DNA from: Croceivirga sp.
GTDB lineage: Bacteria; Bacteroidota; Bacteroidia; Flavobacteriales; Flavobacteriaceae
NCBI GenBank assembly: GCA_028281025.1
Contig: JANQKR010000003.1
Location: 115,981-179,980, forward strand
Reading direction: 5' to 3'
Length of the DNA stretch: 64,000 nucleotides
Program-made: the position numbers and the translations under genes
Notes under the pieces: generated by a model
The model's input: only the letters and a program-made list of their open reading frames with translations
Told to the model about the DNA's origin: nothing
Databases searched by the model: none
Part shown: piece after piece, positions 8,766-18,721 of the stretch
Layout: each line of letters begins with the position of its first letter
How positions within the stretch are numbered: position 1 is the first letter of the stretch

Positions 8766-10280
8766 ATGGCAAGAACCATAGAAATAATGGATACCACCCT
8801 TAGGGATGGTGAACAAACTTCAGGGGTTTCGTTTACGGCATCGGAAAAGCTGACCCTTGCAAAATTGTTACTGGAAGAACTCAAGGTGGACCGCATTGAG
8901 GTGGCTTCCGCCAGGGTTTCCGAAGGTGAATTTCAAGCGGTCAAAAACATTACGGACTGGGCCAACACTACGGGGCGTATCCATCAAGTGGAAGTATTGA
9001 CCTTTGTTGATGGTGGAGCATCCATAGCATGGATGCAAAAGGCCGGTGCCAAAGTCCAAAACTTGCTTACCAAAGGGTCTTTGAACCATTTGACCCATCA
9101 GCTTAAGAAAACCCCGAAAGCCCATTTTGAAGGTATTGCAGAAGTAATCCGGCTTGCTCAAAAAGCCACTATTGAGACCAATGTGTATTTGGAGGATTGG
9201 AGCAATGGTATGCGAAACTCGCAAGAGTATGTGTTCCAGTTTTTGGACTTCTTGACCCAACAGCCGGTTAAACGAATTTTGCTTCCCGATACCCTGGGAA
9301 TTCTAACCCCTTCCGAAACCTTTGAATATATTGACATCATTGTTAAGCGGTATCCCAATATCCATTTTGATTTTCATGGCCATAATGACTATGACCTGAG
9401 TGTTTCCAATGTAATGGAAGCGCTTAAGGCAGGGGCCTATGGTCTGCATTTGACCATTAATGGTATGGGGGAACGTGCAGGCAATGCCCCATTGGCCAGT
9501 ACCATTGCCGTTATCAATGATTTTTTGCCTGAAGTAAGGACCAAGGTCATCGAATCTTCATTGTTTAAAGTGAGCAAATTGGTGTCCACATTTACTGGCT
9601 TTGGGATTCCTGCCAATAAACCGATTGTAGGGGACAATGTCTTTACGCAAACCGCGGGTATCCATGCAGACGGGGATAATAAGAACAATCTTTACTTCAG
9701 TGAACTGATGCCGGAACGTTTTGGGAGAAAGCGGAAATATGCACTGGGCAAAATGTCGGGAAAGGCCAGTATTCAAAAAAATCTGCAGGAACTGGGATTG
9801 ACGCTGAACGAGGATGAACTGAAAAAGGTCACTGCACGCATCATCGAATTGGGCGATAAAAAGGAAAAAGTCACTAAAGAAGACCTGCCCTATATTATTT
9901 CGGATGTTCTCGATAGTAGCTCCTTTCAGCAAAAGGTGTTCATTAAATCCTATGTACTTACCCATGCCAAAGGATTAATGCCCTCCACTACCCTATCCAT
10001 TGAAATTGAGGGAAAGGCCTATGAAGCCAATGCCCAAGGTGATGGACAATTTGATGCATTTATGAATGCCCTGCGCAAAGTATATGAGGAGCAATCAAAA
10101 AAGCTTCCAAAATTGGTGGATTATGTGGTGCGTATCCCCCCAGGAAGTAGTTCGGATGCCCTCTGTGAGACCATGATCACCTGGAAGACCGCTAAAAACG
10201 ATTTTGTAACCACCGGATTGGATTCCGACCAGACAGTATCGGCCATAAAGGCCACCGAGAAAATGTTGAATTTGATTTGA
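8766..10280 (+). CDS. leuA: 2-isopropylmalate synthase family enzyme (leuA-type, citramalate synthase possible)
   Basis: The 504-residue protein has an HMGL-like TIM barrel opening with DTTLRDGEQTSGVSF and the metal-binding HGHNDYD. A linker carries GNAPLAS and QTAGIHADGD. The C-terminal LeuA dimer (regulatory) domain spans about residues 390-504. The position between leuD and leuB argues for condensation of acetyl-CoA with 2-oxoisovalerate. The early barrel reads IEVASARVSEGE where classical long LeuA has an EAGFP-like segment; this resembles archaeal CimA/AksA-type members, so a role in citramalate synthesis cannot be excluded, especially as no ilvA lies in the ilv cluster of this window. 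Confidence 0.88.
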   Translation: MARTIEIMDTTLRDGEQTSGVSFTASEKLTLAKLLLEELKVDRIEVASARVSEGEFQAVKNITDWANTTGRIHQVEVLTFVDGGASIAWMQKAGAKVQNLLTKGSLNHLTHQLKKTPKAHFEGIAEVIRLAQKATIETNVYLEDWSNGMRNSQEYVFQFLDFLTQQPVKRILLPDTLGILTPSETFEYIDIIVKRYPNIHFDFHGHNDYDLSVSNVMEALKAGAYGLHLTINGMGERAGNAPLASTIAVINDFLPEVRTKVIESSLFKVSKLVSTFTGFGIPANKPIVGDNVFTQTAGIHADGDNKNNLYFSELMPERFGRKRKYALGKMSGKASIQKNLQELGLTLNEDELKKVTARIIELGDKKEKVTKEDLPYIISDVLDSSSFQQKVFIKSYVLTHAKGLMPSTTLSIEIEGKAYEANAQGDGQFDAFMNALRKVYEEQSKKLPKLVDYVVRIPPGSSSDALCETMITWKTAKNDFVTTGLDSDQTVSAIKATEKMLNLI

Positions 10281-10336
10281 AAGCGCCTATCGCCAATCGT
10301 TATTCGTTGTTCGCAATCAAATTTGGCCAATGAAAC

Positions 10337-10381
10337 ATGAGAAACTATAAGAATTATAGCGTTTGGGAAGTGATACCATAG
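10337..10381 (+). pseudogene. Possible decayed start of a four-helix-bundle (S23/IVS) protein gene
   Basis: In the 211-bp leuA-leuB gap an ATG begins MRNYKNYSVWEVIP and then stops. The MRxYKxxxVW opening resembles the N-terminus of the four-helix-bundle proteins related to 23S rRNA intervening-sequence proteins, which are frequent in flavobacterial genomes. Nothing downstream continues the family, so if real this is only a stub. The resemblance is short and could be chance. Confidence 0.3.
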
Positions 10382-10491
10382 CGTAAGAAGAAGCCTAAAC
10401 AATTTGATACATAAAATCCAATCTTAAAAACCTAAGCGAACATCGTTAAGCGCAAAGCGAACGGTGATAAAAATTGAAAAACGAAAAACAA

Positions 10492-11547
10492 ATGAACCTA
10501 ACAATTGCCCTTTTAGCCGGAGACGGTATTGGACCGGAAGTAATTGACCAAGCCGTAAAAGTATCGGATGCGGTATCCCAAAAATTTGGACATAACATCA
10601 CTTGGAAACCTGCATTAATGGGTGCTGTGGCCATTGATGCCGTTGGAGAACCCTATCCAGATGAGACGCATGAAATCTGTGCGGAATCGGATGCGGTCCT
10701 GTTTGGGGCCATAGGTGATCCAAGGTTCGACAATAACCCGTCTGCCAAGGTACGTCCCGAACAAGGTCTTTTAAAAATGCGAAAGGCCCTTGGCCTTTTT
10801 GCCAATGTGCGGCCTACGTTCACCTTTCCTTCATTGGTAGACAAATCCCCCTTAAAGAGGGACCGGATTGAGGGTACCGACCTTATTATTTTAAGGGAAT
10901 TGACCGGAGGGGTCTATTTTGGGGAACGCGGTCGTCATAATGAAGGAAATACCGCTTTTGATACCATGACCTACCACCGCTTTGAAATTGAACGTTTGGC
11001 CAAAAAAGGGTTCGAAATGGCCCTTAAACGCGGTAAAAAATTGTGTTGCGTGGATAAGGCCAATGTTTTGGAGGCTTCCCGACTTTGGCGTGAAACCGTG
11101 CAGGCTATGGAAAAGGACTATCCAGAAGTAGAGGTCACCTATGAATTTGTGGATGCCGTAGCCATGCGATTGATCCAATGGCCAAAGGGCTATGATGTCA
11201 TTATTACCGCAAACTTGTTCGGTGATATATTGACCGATGAAGCTTCCGTAATTTCAGGTTCCATGGGATTAATGCCCTCTTCTTCCCTAGGGGAAAGTGT
11301 TTCGCTGTATGAACCCATTCACGGATCCTATCCCCAAGCCGCAGGAAAGGATATTGCCAACCCTTTGGCAACCGTACTTTCTGCAGCCATGCTTTTTGAG
11401 GATTTCGACTTAAAGGATGAGGCCAGGGCCATCCGTGATGTGGTCAACAAATCCTTAACCGAAGGCATTGTCACCGAAGATTTGGCCAATGGGGCCAAAG
11501 CATACAAAACCTCTGAGGTTGGGGATTGGCTGGCCAAAAATCTATGA
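10492..11547 (+). CDS. leuB: 3-isopropylmalate dehydrogenase
   Basis: An in-frame TTG exists at 10474, but the ATG at 10492 is preferred because it gives the canonical N-terminus MNLTIALLAGDGIGPEV (351 residues). Family marks: the substrate segment LLKMRKALGLFANVRP, the RELTGGVYFG loop, the catalytic Lys/Asp region CVDKANVLEASRLWR, DAVAMRLIQWP, and the NAD-binding EPIHGSYPQAAGKDIANP. It oxidatively decarboxylates 3-isopropylmalate to 2-oxoisocaproate. The stop overlaps the next start by ATGA. Confidence 0.97.
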   Translation: MNLTIALLAGDGIGPEVIDQAVKVSDAVSQKFGHNITWKPALMGAVAIDAVGEPYPDETHEICAESDAVLFGAIGDPRFDNNPSAKVRPEQGLLKMRKALGLFANVRPTFTFPSLVDKSPLKRDRIEGTDLIILRELTGGVYFGERGRHNEGNTAFDTMTYHRFEIERLAKKGFEMALKRGKKLCCVDKANVLEASRLWRETVQAMEKDYPEVEVTYEFVDAVAMRLIQWPKGYDVIITANLFGDILTDEASVISGSMGLMPSSSLGESVSLYEPIHGSYPQAAGKDIANPLATVLSAAMLFEDFDLKDEARAIRDVVNKSLTEGIVTEDLANGAKAYKTSEVGDWLAKNL

Positions 11548-12362
11548 TGAAGATGAAACATTATCTTTTACCCCTACTAGGTATCATTCTTTTCTGGGCT
11601 TGTAAAGATGGTCGTGCCAAGGATACAGCAGTAAAAGGGGAAACCCATAAAGACACAAATCTTTTGGAAGCCCATTGGGCCTATCAAGGTGAGATGGGTC
11701 CAGAACATTGGGCCGAGATTGAGAAGGAATCCGATTGTGATGGCCTCCGGCAATCGCCCATAAACATCATTGATGTTGATACCGAAATAACAACATCCTT
11801 ATCCCCTATTGAAATATACTACGCAACCGACGTTAAGATTCATGACGTGACCAATAACGGGCATTCCATTCAGTACAATTTTGAAAAAGGGGATTATATT
11901 GTTATCGAAGGAACAACGTATGCACTGCGTCAAATTCATTTTCATGAGGCATCTGAGCATACCATCAATGGGGTAAGATATCCTTTGGAAATGCATTTGG
12001 TACATTTTAGCGAGGAGCGTAAGGATTTTGCCGTGTTGGCGGTAATGGCCATTGAAGGCCATAGTAGTGCACCTTTCGATTTTTTAGAGCAATATTTGCC
12101 CCTGAAAACCGGGGAGACCAAAAATATTGATGCCAATTTTGACCTAAACCTGAACTTACCTGATAATCGTAGCTATTACACTTATAAAGGTTCCCTAACC
12201 ACCCCGCCATGTTCGGAAAAGGTGAATTGGTACATTTTCAAAAACCCCATTACCGTTTCATTGAAACAAGTCAAGGAATTGCAAAAACTAATGCCCATGA
12301 ACAATTACCGGAATGAACAACCGTTGAACGGCAGAAAAATCCTAAGCTATTCCACAGACTAA
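11544..12362 (+). CDS. Alpha-class carbonic anhydrase, lipoprotein
   Basis: The start is taken at ATG 11544, which overlaps the leuB stop (ATGA); ATGs at 11547 and 11553 are alternatives. The N-terminus is a lipoprotein signal (HYLLPLLGIILFWAC). Alpha-CA zinc ligands are visible: His132 and His134 in RQIHFHEASEH and His151 in EMHLVHFS. The early CDGLRQSPINI and the late TTPPCSEKVNW also fit, and their cysteines are placed as in the bacterial alpha-CA disulfide. It interconverts CO2 and bicarbonate outside the cytoplasmic membrane. Being last in the leu operon is probably positional rather than functional. Confidence 0.95.
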   Translation: MMKMKHYLLPLLGIILFWACKDGRAKDTAVKGETHKDTNLLEAHWAYQGEMGPEHWAEIEKESDCDGLRQSPINIIDVDTEITTSLSPIEIYYATDVKIHDVTNNGHSIQYNFEKGDYIVIEGTTYALRQIHFHEASEHTINGVRYPLEMHLVHFSEERKDFAVLAVMAIEGHSSAPFDFLEQYLPLKTGETKNIDANFDLNLNLPDNRSYYTYKGSLTTPPCSEKVNWYIFKNPITVSLKQVKELQKLMPMNNYRNEQPLNGRKILSYSTD

Positions 12363-12378
12363 TGGTAACGAGCCCCAA

Positions 12379-14022
12379 TCAATAGAGTTCCTCGTAATAC
12401 TGTTTGGCCATACGATTTGAACTGAATTCCGGTGCCACATCATCCAAAGCATTAAAAAGTAATTGTTGCCACTTTTCGGACTTATCATAATACGTCTTCA
12501 ACACTTTTTTCTCAAGAATGTCATAGAGATTGTCGCAATCCTTTTTGTCCTGTTCTTCTACTGGAAGTCTGTGATCCAATGCCGGCAAAACAAAACTGTT
12601 TTTTCCATTTTTCCGAAATTCAGGAATCCATCCGTCATCCGTGGAAACATTCAACGATCCGTTAAAAGCGGCGGACATCCCACTTGTTCCGGAAGCTTCC
12701 CTGGTAATTCTAGGTGTGTTCAACCAAACATCCGATCCCTGTTTCAATAATTTGGACAATTCCATTTCATAACCGGTCAAAACCGCAAGGTTTTTTGAAT
12801 ATTTGCTGGTATGCACCAATTTATTAAAGACGTCTATGGCGTAATAGTCCATCGGATATGGTTTTCCCGCCCAAATAATCTGTACCGGATATTTGGTGTT
12901 GTCAATCAATTTTTGGAACCTATCCATATCGTACAGCAACATATCTGCCCGCTTATAACCCGCGAACCTTCTTGCCCAGACGATGGTGAGCACATTGGGA
13001 TCAAAAATCTTTCCAGTTTGGTCCAAGACTGTTTTAAATAGGTCAGCTTTAAGTTCCTTCTTTCGTTTGGAAAATGCAGTGCCATTGGCATTCTTCCACG
13101 CTTTCCTTAATTTGGTGTCCTGCCAAAATTCAAGGTTCTGGGCGTTGGTAATGGGAATAATTTCACACGAGTCATTGAACGATTTCCACATTTCCTTGGC
13201 GACCTTCCCATGAAGTTTTGAAACGGCATTGGCTTTTTTTGCCATCCTCAAGGCACTAACGGTGTAGCTCAGGAGGTCTCCGGATATCATTTCCTTTTTC
13301 AGTTCGTCATCGGATAAGGTCCTTCCAAAAAAGCCAAAATGGTTCAGCTCATAGATATTTCGCTCCGTGTTGCCCGCCTTTTCCGGGGTATGGGTGGTGA
13401 ACGCGAGTTGCTCTCTTGCCACACCCTTATCCCTTAAATAATAAAAGGCCGGTAGTGCATGGCCTTCATTTAAGTGGTATACATCGGCACCACCCAAAGC
13501 TTCCACTACCTTGGCGCCACCAATACCCAATACGATGCTTTGGGCTATACGGGTAACCTCATTGGCATCATAGAGGTAGTTTGTAATGGTCCTGGAGAGA
13601 AAATCGTTCCCTTCAACATCGGTGGATAACAAATACAATGGCACCGTTCCAAAGATTTCAGGTTTGAGGACATAGGCCTTTACTTTTACATTGGAATTGC
13701 CGTTGATGGCCACTTCAACCTCGATGCCGGTATCCTCCAAAAAGTTCTGGGTCTTCTCAACAAACTGAGGTTTCAAGGTTTGATCTTCGTTTCGTGACTG
13801 ATCGTAATAACCGTATTTCCAAAGCATCCCGATCCCAATCATGTTTTGTTTTAAATCGAAAGCGGAACGCATATGTGATCCCGACAAAAAACCAAGTCCT
13901 CCTGAATAGATTTTCAGCGCTTGGTCTATGGCAAATTCCATACTGAAGTAGGCAATGCGTTTTTTGTATTGTTTTGAAGGCGTATAAGGGTGTTTCCAGG
14001 TATTATAGCTCTGTATCATCAT
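12379..14022 (-). CDS. Short GT35 (glycogen phosphorylase-like) protein lacking the PLP lysine
   Basis: This 547-residue protein aligns with alpha-glucan phosphorylases of the short bacterial/archaeal type from AYFSMEF and YSGGLGFLSG to the C-terminal domain (ARRFAGYKRADM, IWAGKPYPMD). The usual N-terminal domain of about 100 residues is absent; the protein begins just before AYFSMEF. The PLP site reads EASGTSGMSAAFNGSLN: the lysine that carries PLP in the family (GxxMK) is Ser450. The nucleotide reading (ATG TCC GCC) is unambiguous. It may be a non-PLP glucan-acting relative or a regulatory or binding protein; phosphorylase activity should not be assumed. The stop lies 17 bp from the convergent carbonic anhydrase stop. 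Confidence 0.85.
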   Translation of the reverse strand: MMIQSYNTWKHPYTPSKQYKKRIAYFSMEFAIDQALKIYSGGLGFLSGSHMRSAFDLKQNMIGIGMLWKYGYYDQSRNEDQTLKPQFVEKTQNFLEDTGIEVEVAINGNSNVKVKAYVLKPEIFGTVPLYLLSTDVEGNDFLSRTITNYLYDANEVTRIAQSIVLGIGGAKVVEALGGADVYHLNEGHALPAFYYLRDKGVAREQLAFTTHTPEKAGNTERNIYELNHFGFFGRTLSDDELKKEMISGDLLSYTVSALRMAKKANAVSKLHGKVAKEMWKSFNDSCEIIPITNAQNLEFWQDTKLRKAWKNANGTAFSKRKKELKADLFKTVLDQTGKIFDPNVLTIVWARRFAGYKRADMLLYDMDRFQKLIDNTKYPVQIIWAGKPYPMDYYAIDVFNKLVHTSKYSKNLAVLTGYEMELSKLLKQGSDVWLNTPRITREASGTSGMSAAFNGSLNVSTDDGWIPEFRKNGKNSFVLPALDHRLPVEEQDKKDCDNLYDILEKKVLKTYYDKSEKWQQLLFNALDDVAPEFSSNRMAKQYYEELY

Positions 14023-14214
14023 AGTTATTTATAGGAAATAAAAATAAGGCAACGACATAAAATGTAGAGGGGATAATTACGATTCCCTGTGATTTTTTCG
14101 ACTTTTTTAGAAATTCTGCGTGTTTGAATTCCTTTTTTGTGGACTTTACGAAAAGAAGGGGATTTTATTCACGAAAGAGCAATGAAACGGTGTTAAAAAC
14201 CACGGGGATGGAAC

Positions 14215-14922
14215 TTATTGCAGCGCAAATACCTTTTGTAATAATGCCGTGGTGCGGGCTCCCACCGAATTTCGAATCTCCTTTTCCTTATCCCCAACCT
14301 TTATGAAAAGTCCGTTAATGGCTTCTTGGGTAACATATTCGGTCAGGTTGGGATTTACGGGCTTTACCAGGGGGATAGTATTGTATTTTCCTATGATTTC
14401 CGACCAAATCCTATCCGCACCTACTTTGCCCAGGGAAGCCTCTACTTTAGGGGAAAACGCTTGTTGTAGTTGTCCTACAGTCTTTTGTTGCAGGTGAAGT
14501 GTAGCTTCCAAATCATTTTGGGAGGTCAATATACGCTTGGCATCATCAAAAGTAAAATCCTTTATGGCATTGATAAAAATGGGTTTGGCTTCCATAACGG
14601 CATCTTCTGCTGCACGGTTCAGTACTTTTAAACCTTCATCCGCGAGGGAGGCCAATCCAATCTTTCGTAAGCCCTCATCTACTTTTTTGAGCTCTTGGGG
14701 CAATAGAATTTTTACGGCCTCGTCCCTAAAATAACCATCTTCCCTATGCAAAAGGTCCACTCCTTCCCCTACTCCAAACTCCAGGGCCTGTTTAAGCCCG
14801 GCAATGATTTCCGTTTCCGTTACCGTTCCAGAGGGCAATTGGTTCACCACCTGTTGCAGCTCTGCACAGGAGCTTACTACGAACAAAAGGACCAATCCAA
14901 ACGTGATTTTAAATGGCTTCAT
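14215..14922 (-). CDS. DUF4197 domain lipoprotein
   Basis: The frame is open from 14994, but ATG 14922-14920 gives a proper lipoprotein signal (MKPFKITFGLVLLFVVSSC). The mature part is almost all helical and matches DUF4197: ALEFGVGEGVDLLHREDGYF, KILLPQELKKVDEGLRKIGL, AAEDAVMEAKPIF, and the C-terminal PNLTEYVTQEAINGLF. The family is widespread in Gram-negative bacteria and has no known function. It sits alone between the phosphorylase-like gene and gapN. Confidence 0.88.
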   Translation of the reverse strand: MKPFKITFGLVLLFVVSSCAELQQVVNQLPSGTVTETEIIAGLKQALEFGVGEGVDLLHREDGYFRDEAVKILLPQELKKVDEGLRKIGLASLADEGLKVLNRAAEDAVMEAKPIFINAIKDFTFDDAKRILTSQNDLEATLHLQQKTVGQLQQAFSPKVEASLGKVGADRIWSEIIGKYNTIPLVKPVNPNLTEYVTQEAINGLFIKVGDKEKEIRNSVGARTTALLQKVFALQ

Positions 14923-14999
14923 TGGGGTACATTGAGCTTTTATGGATTCCCGCCTTCCTTTGGACGGGTTCCGGGTGACACTTAGGAATGACAAAGTAA

Positions 15000-16592
15000 C
15001 TATAAAATATAATCCGTACTTAAAAAGTTGCTCACTTTAGCATCCAATAACTGCTCAATGGTCTCATTGTTCAATTCGTTGTCCTTAAAGGCCACAAAGG
15101 TCCGGATACTGAATGAACGCAACGCATCATGGACACTTAGGGTGGACTGTGCCGAATCCTTTCTACCCGTAAATGGGTACACATCCGGACCGCGTTGACA
15201 GGAACTGTTCAAGTTTACCCGACATACTAAATTTGCCAAAGTATCAATTAATGGTGACAGGGAATAGACGTCCTTTCCAAACAGACTTACCTGCTGTCCA
15301 TAATTGCTTTCTGCCATATCATCCAAAGGTTGGCTAATATCGCTAAAGGAAACTACCGGAACGATAGGGCCAAATTGCTCTTCCTGATACACCTGCATAT
15401 CCTTGGTAACGGGATAGAGAATGGCGGGCCAGATGTAATTGTCCGTTCGCCCTCCCCCTTTTTTGTTTACAATGCTTGCTCCCTTTGCCAGGGCATCATC
15501 CAATAATTCCTGGATGTACTCCGGTTTTCCGGGTTCCGGCAATGGGGTAAGCATGGCTCCTTCATCCCAGGGATTTCCATAGGTCAGGGCATCCATGGCA
15601 TCTGCATATTTTTTCAGGAACTTTTCCTTGATGTCCTCATGCACATACACCACTTTTAGCGCGGTGCAGCGTTGGCCATTAAAGGACGTTGTTCCCGCAA
15701 TAACCTCTTTAACGGTCAAATCCAAGTCTGCATCGGGCAGGACAATTGCAGGATTTTTGGCTTCCAGTCCCAAAACCAAACGAAGTCTGTTACTTTTGGG
15801 ATGTTGGTCCTGTAATGCATTTGCGGACTTACTATTACCTATCAAAGCGAGCACATCTACCTTGCCCGTCTTCATAATTGGTGCCGCAACGGTTCTACCC
15901 CGTCCAAAGAGAATATTCACAACCCCTTTTGGAAAAGAGGAATGGAAAGCTTCCAAAAGTGGGGTAATCAATAAGACGCCGTGCTTGGCCGGCTTAAAAA
16001 TAGCCGTATTCCCCATAATAATGGCGGGAATCAGCAATGCGAATGTTTCATTTAAAGGATAATTGTAGGGACCCAGACATAGTACCACTCCCAAAGGACC
16101 GCGACGGATATGGGCATAAACCCCGTCATGCTTTTCAAACTTCGCACAACTCCTGTCCAATTTTTTGTATTCCTCAATGGTATCGTAAATATATTCAACG
16201 GTACGGTCAAACTCTTTGTAGGAGTCGGGTTTGTTCTTTCCTATTTCCCACATCAGGAGTTTTACCACCTCATCCCTTTTGGTTTCCATCTTCTGTACGA
16301 AGGTTTCCATACATTTAATACGATCTTTGACCTTCATGGTCGGCCAGACCCCCTGCCCACGGTTCCATGCGGCCACTGCGGAGTCCAAAGCTTCCATGGC
16401 CTCTTTTTCACCCAAGGTGGGGATACTGCCCAAAACCGTGTGCTTGTAGGCCTTGGTGGATGATATGGTGGAAATCACCTCACTGGTTTCCCCACTCCAG
16501 GGTTTCAATTCCCCATCGACCAAATAGTGGCGTTGATGGATTTGCTCTTTGATTTGAAATTCTTCTGGAATTGGTGCAATCGTATTTTCCAT
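15000..16592 (-). CDS. gapN: NADP-dependent glyceraldehyde-3-phosphate dehydrogenase-like aldehyde dehydrogenase
   Basis: The 530-residue protein has the complete aldehyde dehydrogenase fold: cofactor-binding GPYNYPLNE and FKPAKHG, catalytic Glu277 (LGLEAKNP) and nucleophile Cys309 ([10 protein letters not shown]). The C-terminal segment [22 protein letters not shown] resembles the QRG-D-FPF segment of non-phosphorylating GapN enzymes of plants and streptococci. These oxidise glyceraldehyde-3-phosphate to 3-phosphoglycerate and make NADPH. Substrate assignment rests on that similarity; another aldehyde is possible. It follows ilvC on the same strand with a 52-bp gap and may be read through from the ilv operon. 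Confidence 0.82.
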   Translation of the reverse strand: MENTIAPIPEEFQIKEQIHQRHYLVDGELKPWSGETSEVISTISSTKAYKHTVLGSIPTLGEKEAMEALDSAVAAWNRGQGVWPTMKVKDRIKCMETFVQKMETKRDEVVKLLMWEIGKNKPDSYKEFDRTVEYIYDTIEEYKKLDRSCAKFEKHDGVYAHIRRGPLGVVLCLGPYNYPLNETFALLIPAIIMGNTAIFKPAKHGVLLITPLLEAFHSSFPKGVVNILFGRGRTVAAPIMKTGKVDVLALIGNSKSANALQDQHPKSNRLRLVLGLEAKNPAIVLPDADLDLTVKEVIAGTTSFNGQRCTALKVVYVHEDIKEKFLKKYADAMDALTYGNPWDEGAMLTPLPEPGKPEYIQELLDDALAKGASIVNKKGGGRTDNYIWPAILYPVTKDMQVYQEEQFGPIVPVVSFSDISQPLDDMAESNYGQQVSLFGKDVYSLSPLIDTLANLVCRVNLNSSCQRGPDVYPFTGRKDSAQSTLSVHDALRSFSIRTFVAFKDNELNNETIEQLLDAKVSNFLSTDYIL

Positions 16593-16644
16593 TTAAGTAT
16601 CTCGTTTTTAATAGGAAAAAAGGGTTAACGACAACCCTTTACCA

Positions 16645-18120
16645 TTATGCTATAGGTTTCATTGCCGTCATGGAAGCTCGTAAACGCGCCCCGACAATTT
16701 CCACGTCATGTTCGCGAATTGCTTTGTTTACTTCTATCAACCTTCTATTATCCACTCCGTTGCCCCTTTCTTTCCCAAAGTGTTTTCCGATAACATCGGT
16801 ATCCACGGTTTTCATAAAATCGGTCAACAAAGGTTTACAGGCGTGGTCAAAGAGATAGCATCCGTACTCCGCGGTGTCGGAAATCACACGGTTCATTTCA
16901 AATAATTTCTTCCTTGCAATGGTGTTGGCAATAAGCGGTGTTTCATGTAAGGATTCATAGTATGCAGATTCCCCGATGATACCGGATTCGGTCATGGTTT
17001 CATAGGCGAGTTCCACTCCTGCTTTTACAAAAGCCACCATCAAAACGCCATGGTCATAGTATTCTTGCTCGGAAATAGTGTCGCTTCCGGCCGGTGTCTT
17101 CTCGAAGGAAGTTTCGCCTGTGGCGGCGCGCCATGTCAACAAGTTTTTATCGTCATTGGCCCAATCTTCCATCATTGTTTTGGAAAAATGACCACTCATA
17201 ATATCGTCCATATGTTTTTGGAACAAGGGACGCATGATCAGTTTCATTTCTTCGGCAAGGTCAAAAGCTTTTATTTTCGCTGGATTGGAAAGTCGATCCA
17301 TCATATTGGTGATTCCCCCTTGTTTCAATCCTTCGGTAATGGTCTCCCATCCATACTGGATCAATTTTGAGGCGTACCCCGCATCGATTCCCTTTTCAAT
17401 CATTTTATTGAAACTTAGAATGGAACCCGTTTGCAATAGACCACACAATATGGTCTGCTCTCCCATGAGGTCCGATTTCACCTCCGCAACGAAGGAAGAC
17501 TCCAAAACCCCGGCCTTGTGACCACCGGTAGCGGCAGCATAAGCCTTGGCCTGTGCCAATCCCTTTCCTTCCGGATCATTTTCCGGATGTACCGCAATTA
17601 AAGTGGGTACCCCGAATCCTCGTTTATACTCTTCCCGTACCTCGGAACCCGGACTTTTAGGGGCAACCATGATTACGGTGATGTCCTCACGGATTTGCAT
17701 TCCTTCCTCCACGATATTAAAACCATGTGAGTAGGACAATGTAGCTCCTTTCTTCATCCGGGGCATCACGGCACCGACTACATTGGTATGCTGCTTGTCC
17801 GGCGTTAAATTGATGACCAAATCAGCTGTAGGTATCAATTCCTCATACGTTCCCACGGTAAAGTTATTTTCGGTGGCGTTGTTATAGGATTGACGTTTTT
17901 CATCAATGGCCGCTTTTCGTAGGGCATAGGAAATGTCCAAACCGGAATCACGCATGTTCAAACCTTGGTTCAATCCCTGGGCTCCACAGCCAACGATAAC
18001 TATTTTTTTTCCCTTCAAGGCGGTTACACCATCGGCAAACTCGTGCGATTCCATAAACCGACATTTTCCCAATTGTTCCAACTGGTCACGTAACGATAGT
18101 GTATTGAAGTAGTTTGTCAT
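16645..18120 (-). CDS. ilvC: Ketol-acid reductoisomerase, class II (long form)
   Basis: ATG 18120-18118 was chosen over an upstream in-frame TTG; this gives 491 residues, the length of the E. coli class II enzyme. The Rossmann motif is [18 protein letters not shown], and the long duplicated knotted C-terminal domain is present. It converts 2-acetolactate or 2-aceto-2-hydroxybutanoate to the dihydroxy acids with NADPH and Mg2+. It is the last ilv gene of the minus-strand operon ilvD-ilvB-methyltransferase-ilvN-ilvC. Confidence 0.97.
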   Translation of the reverse strand: MTNYFNTLSLRDQLEQLGKCRFMESHEFADGVTALKGKKIVIVGCGAQGLNQGLNMRDSGLDISYALRKAAIDEKRQSYNNATENNFTVGTYEELIPTADLVINLTPDKQHTNVVGAVMPRMKKGATLSYSHGFNIVEEGMQIREDITVIMVAPKSPGSEVREEYKRGFGVPTLIAVHPENDPEGKGLAQAKAYAAATGGHKAGVLESSFVAEVKSDLMGEQTILCGLLQTGSILSFNKMIEKGIDAGYASKLIQYGWETITEGLKQGGITNMMDRLSNPAKIKAFDLAEEMKLIMRPLFQKHMDDIMSGHFSKTMMEDWANDDKNLLTWRAATGETSFEKTPAGSDTISEQEYYDHGVLMVAFVKAGVELAYETMTESGIIGESAYYESLHETPLIANTIARKKLFEMNRVISDTAEYGCYLFDHACKPLLTDFMKTVDTDVIGKHFGKERGNGVDNRRLIEVNKAIREHDVEIVGARLRASMTAMKPIA

Positions 18121-18141
18121 TTTCAAAGAAGTTTGTGTGTA

Positions 18142-18672
18142 TTAGTTATTAAGATGAAATTCTTCTAAAATTTCCGTTATGGGCATTTTGGCCTTGCTCA
18201 CCGCAATACGTCCCGAACGAACAAATTGCATAATACCAAAAGGCTCCAATCTGTCGTGCATCTCATCGATCTCATGTCGTCTTCCCGTTTTGGCCAATAC
18301 AAAAAATTCACGGTGAACCGTTACAATTTTGGAGTTGCTTTCCTTTATGGCATTCTGGATTTGAGGTTCATCAAAAAGTAAGGCCGACTTGATCTTAAAC
18401 AATGCGGACTCTTGATAAATGGTTTCTTCATCAGTATGGTAAAAAGCTTTGATGACCTCCACCTGCTTCTCTATTTGCTGGACAATTTTCCGGGTCCAAT
18501 CTTCAGTGGTATTGACCACAATTGTAAATTTAGAAACGTGCTCAATTTCTGATTTTGAAACATTTAGACTTTCAATATTAATGTGACGCTTTAAGAATAT
18601 TCCGGATATTCTATTTAACAGTCCCACACTGTTTTCGGAATATACCGAAATGGTAAACCACTGTTTTTCCAT
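18142..18672 (-). CDS. ilvN: Acetolactate synthase small (regulatory) subunit
   Basis: The start at ATG 18672-18670 gives MEKQWFTISVYSENSVGLLNRISGIF, the canonical N-terminal ACT domain of IlvN/IlvH. The second half (about residues 75-176) is the C-terminal regulatory domain (VHREFFVLAKTGR, FGIMQFVRSGRIAV). It binds valine and activates or feedback-inhibits IlvB. ilvC begins about 20 bp past its stop. It is separated from ilvB by an intervening methyltransferase gene. Confidence 0.95.
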   Translation of the reverse strand: MEKQWFTISVYSENSVGLLNRISGIFLKRHINIESLNVSKSEIEHVSKFTIVVNTTEDWTRKIVQQIEKQVEVIKAFYHTDEETIYQESALFKIKSALLFDEPQIQNAIKESNSKIVTVHREFFVLAKTGRRHEIDEMHDRLEPFGIMQFVRSGRIAVSKAKMPITEILEEFHLNN

Positions 18673-18721
18673 AAGTCCTATCCCCATTCCCCTCCCTAGG
18701 GAGAAGCAGTTTCGGGTCTCC

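Noticed and set aside
10337..10381. Leader peptide for leuB attenuation
   Set aside because: The 14 codons contain no leucine and no hairpin terminator follows.
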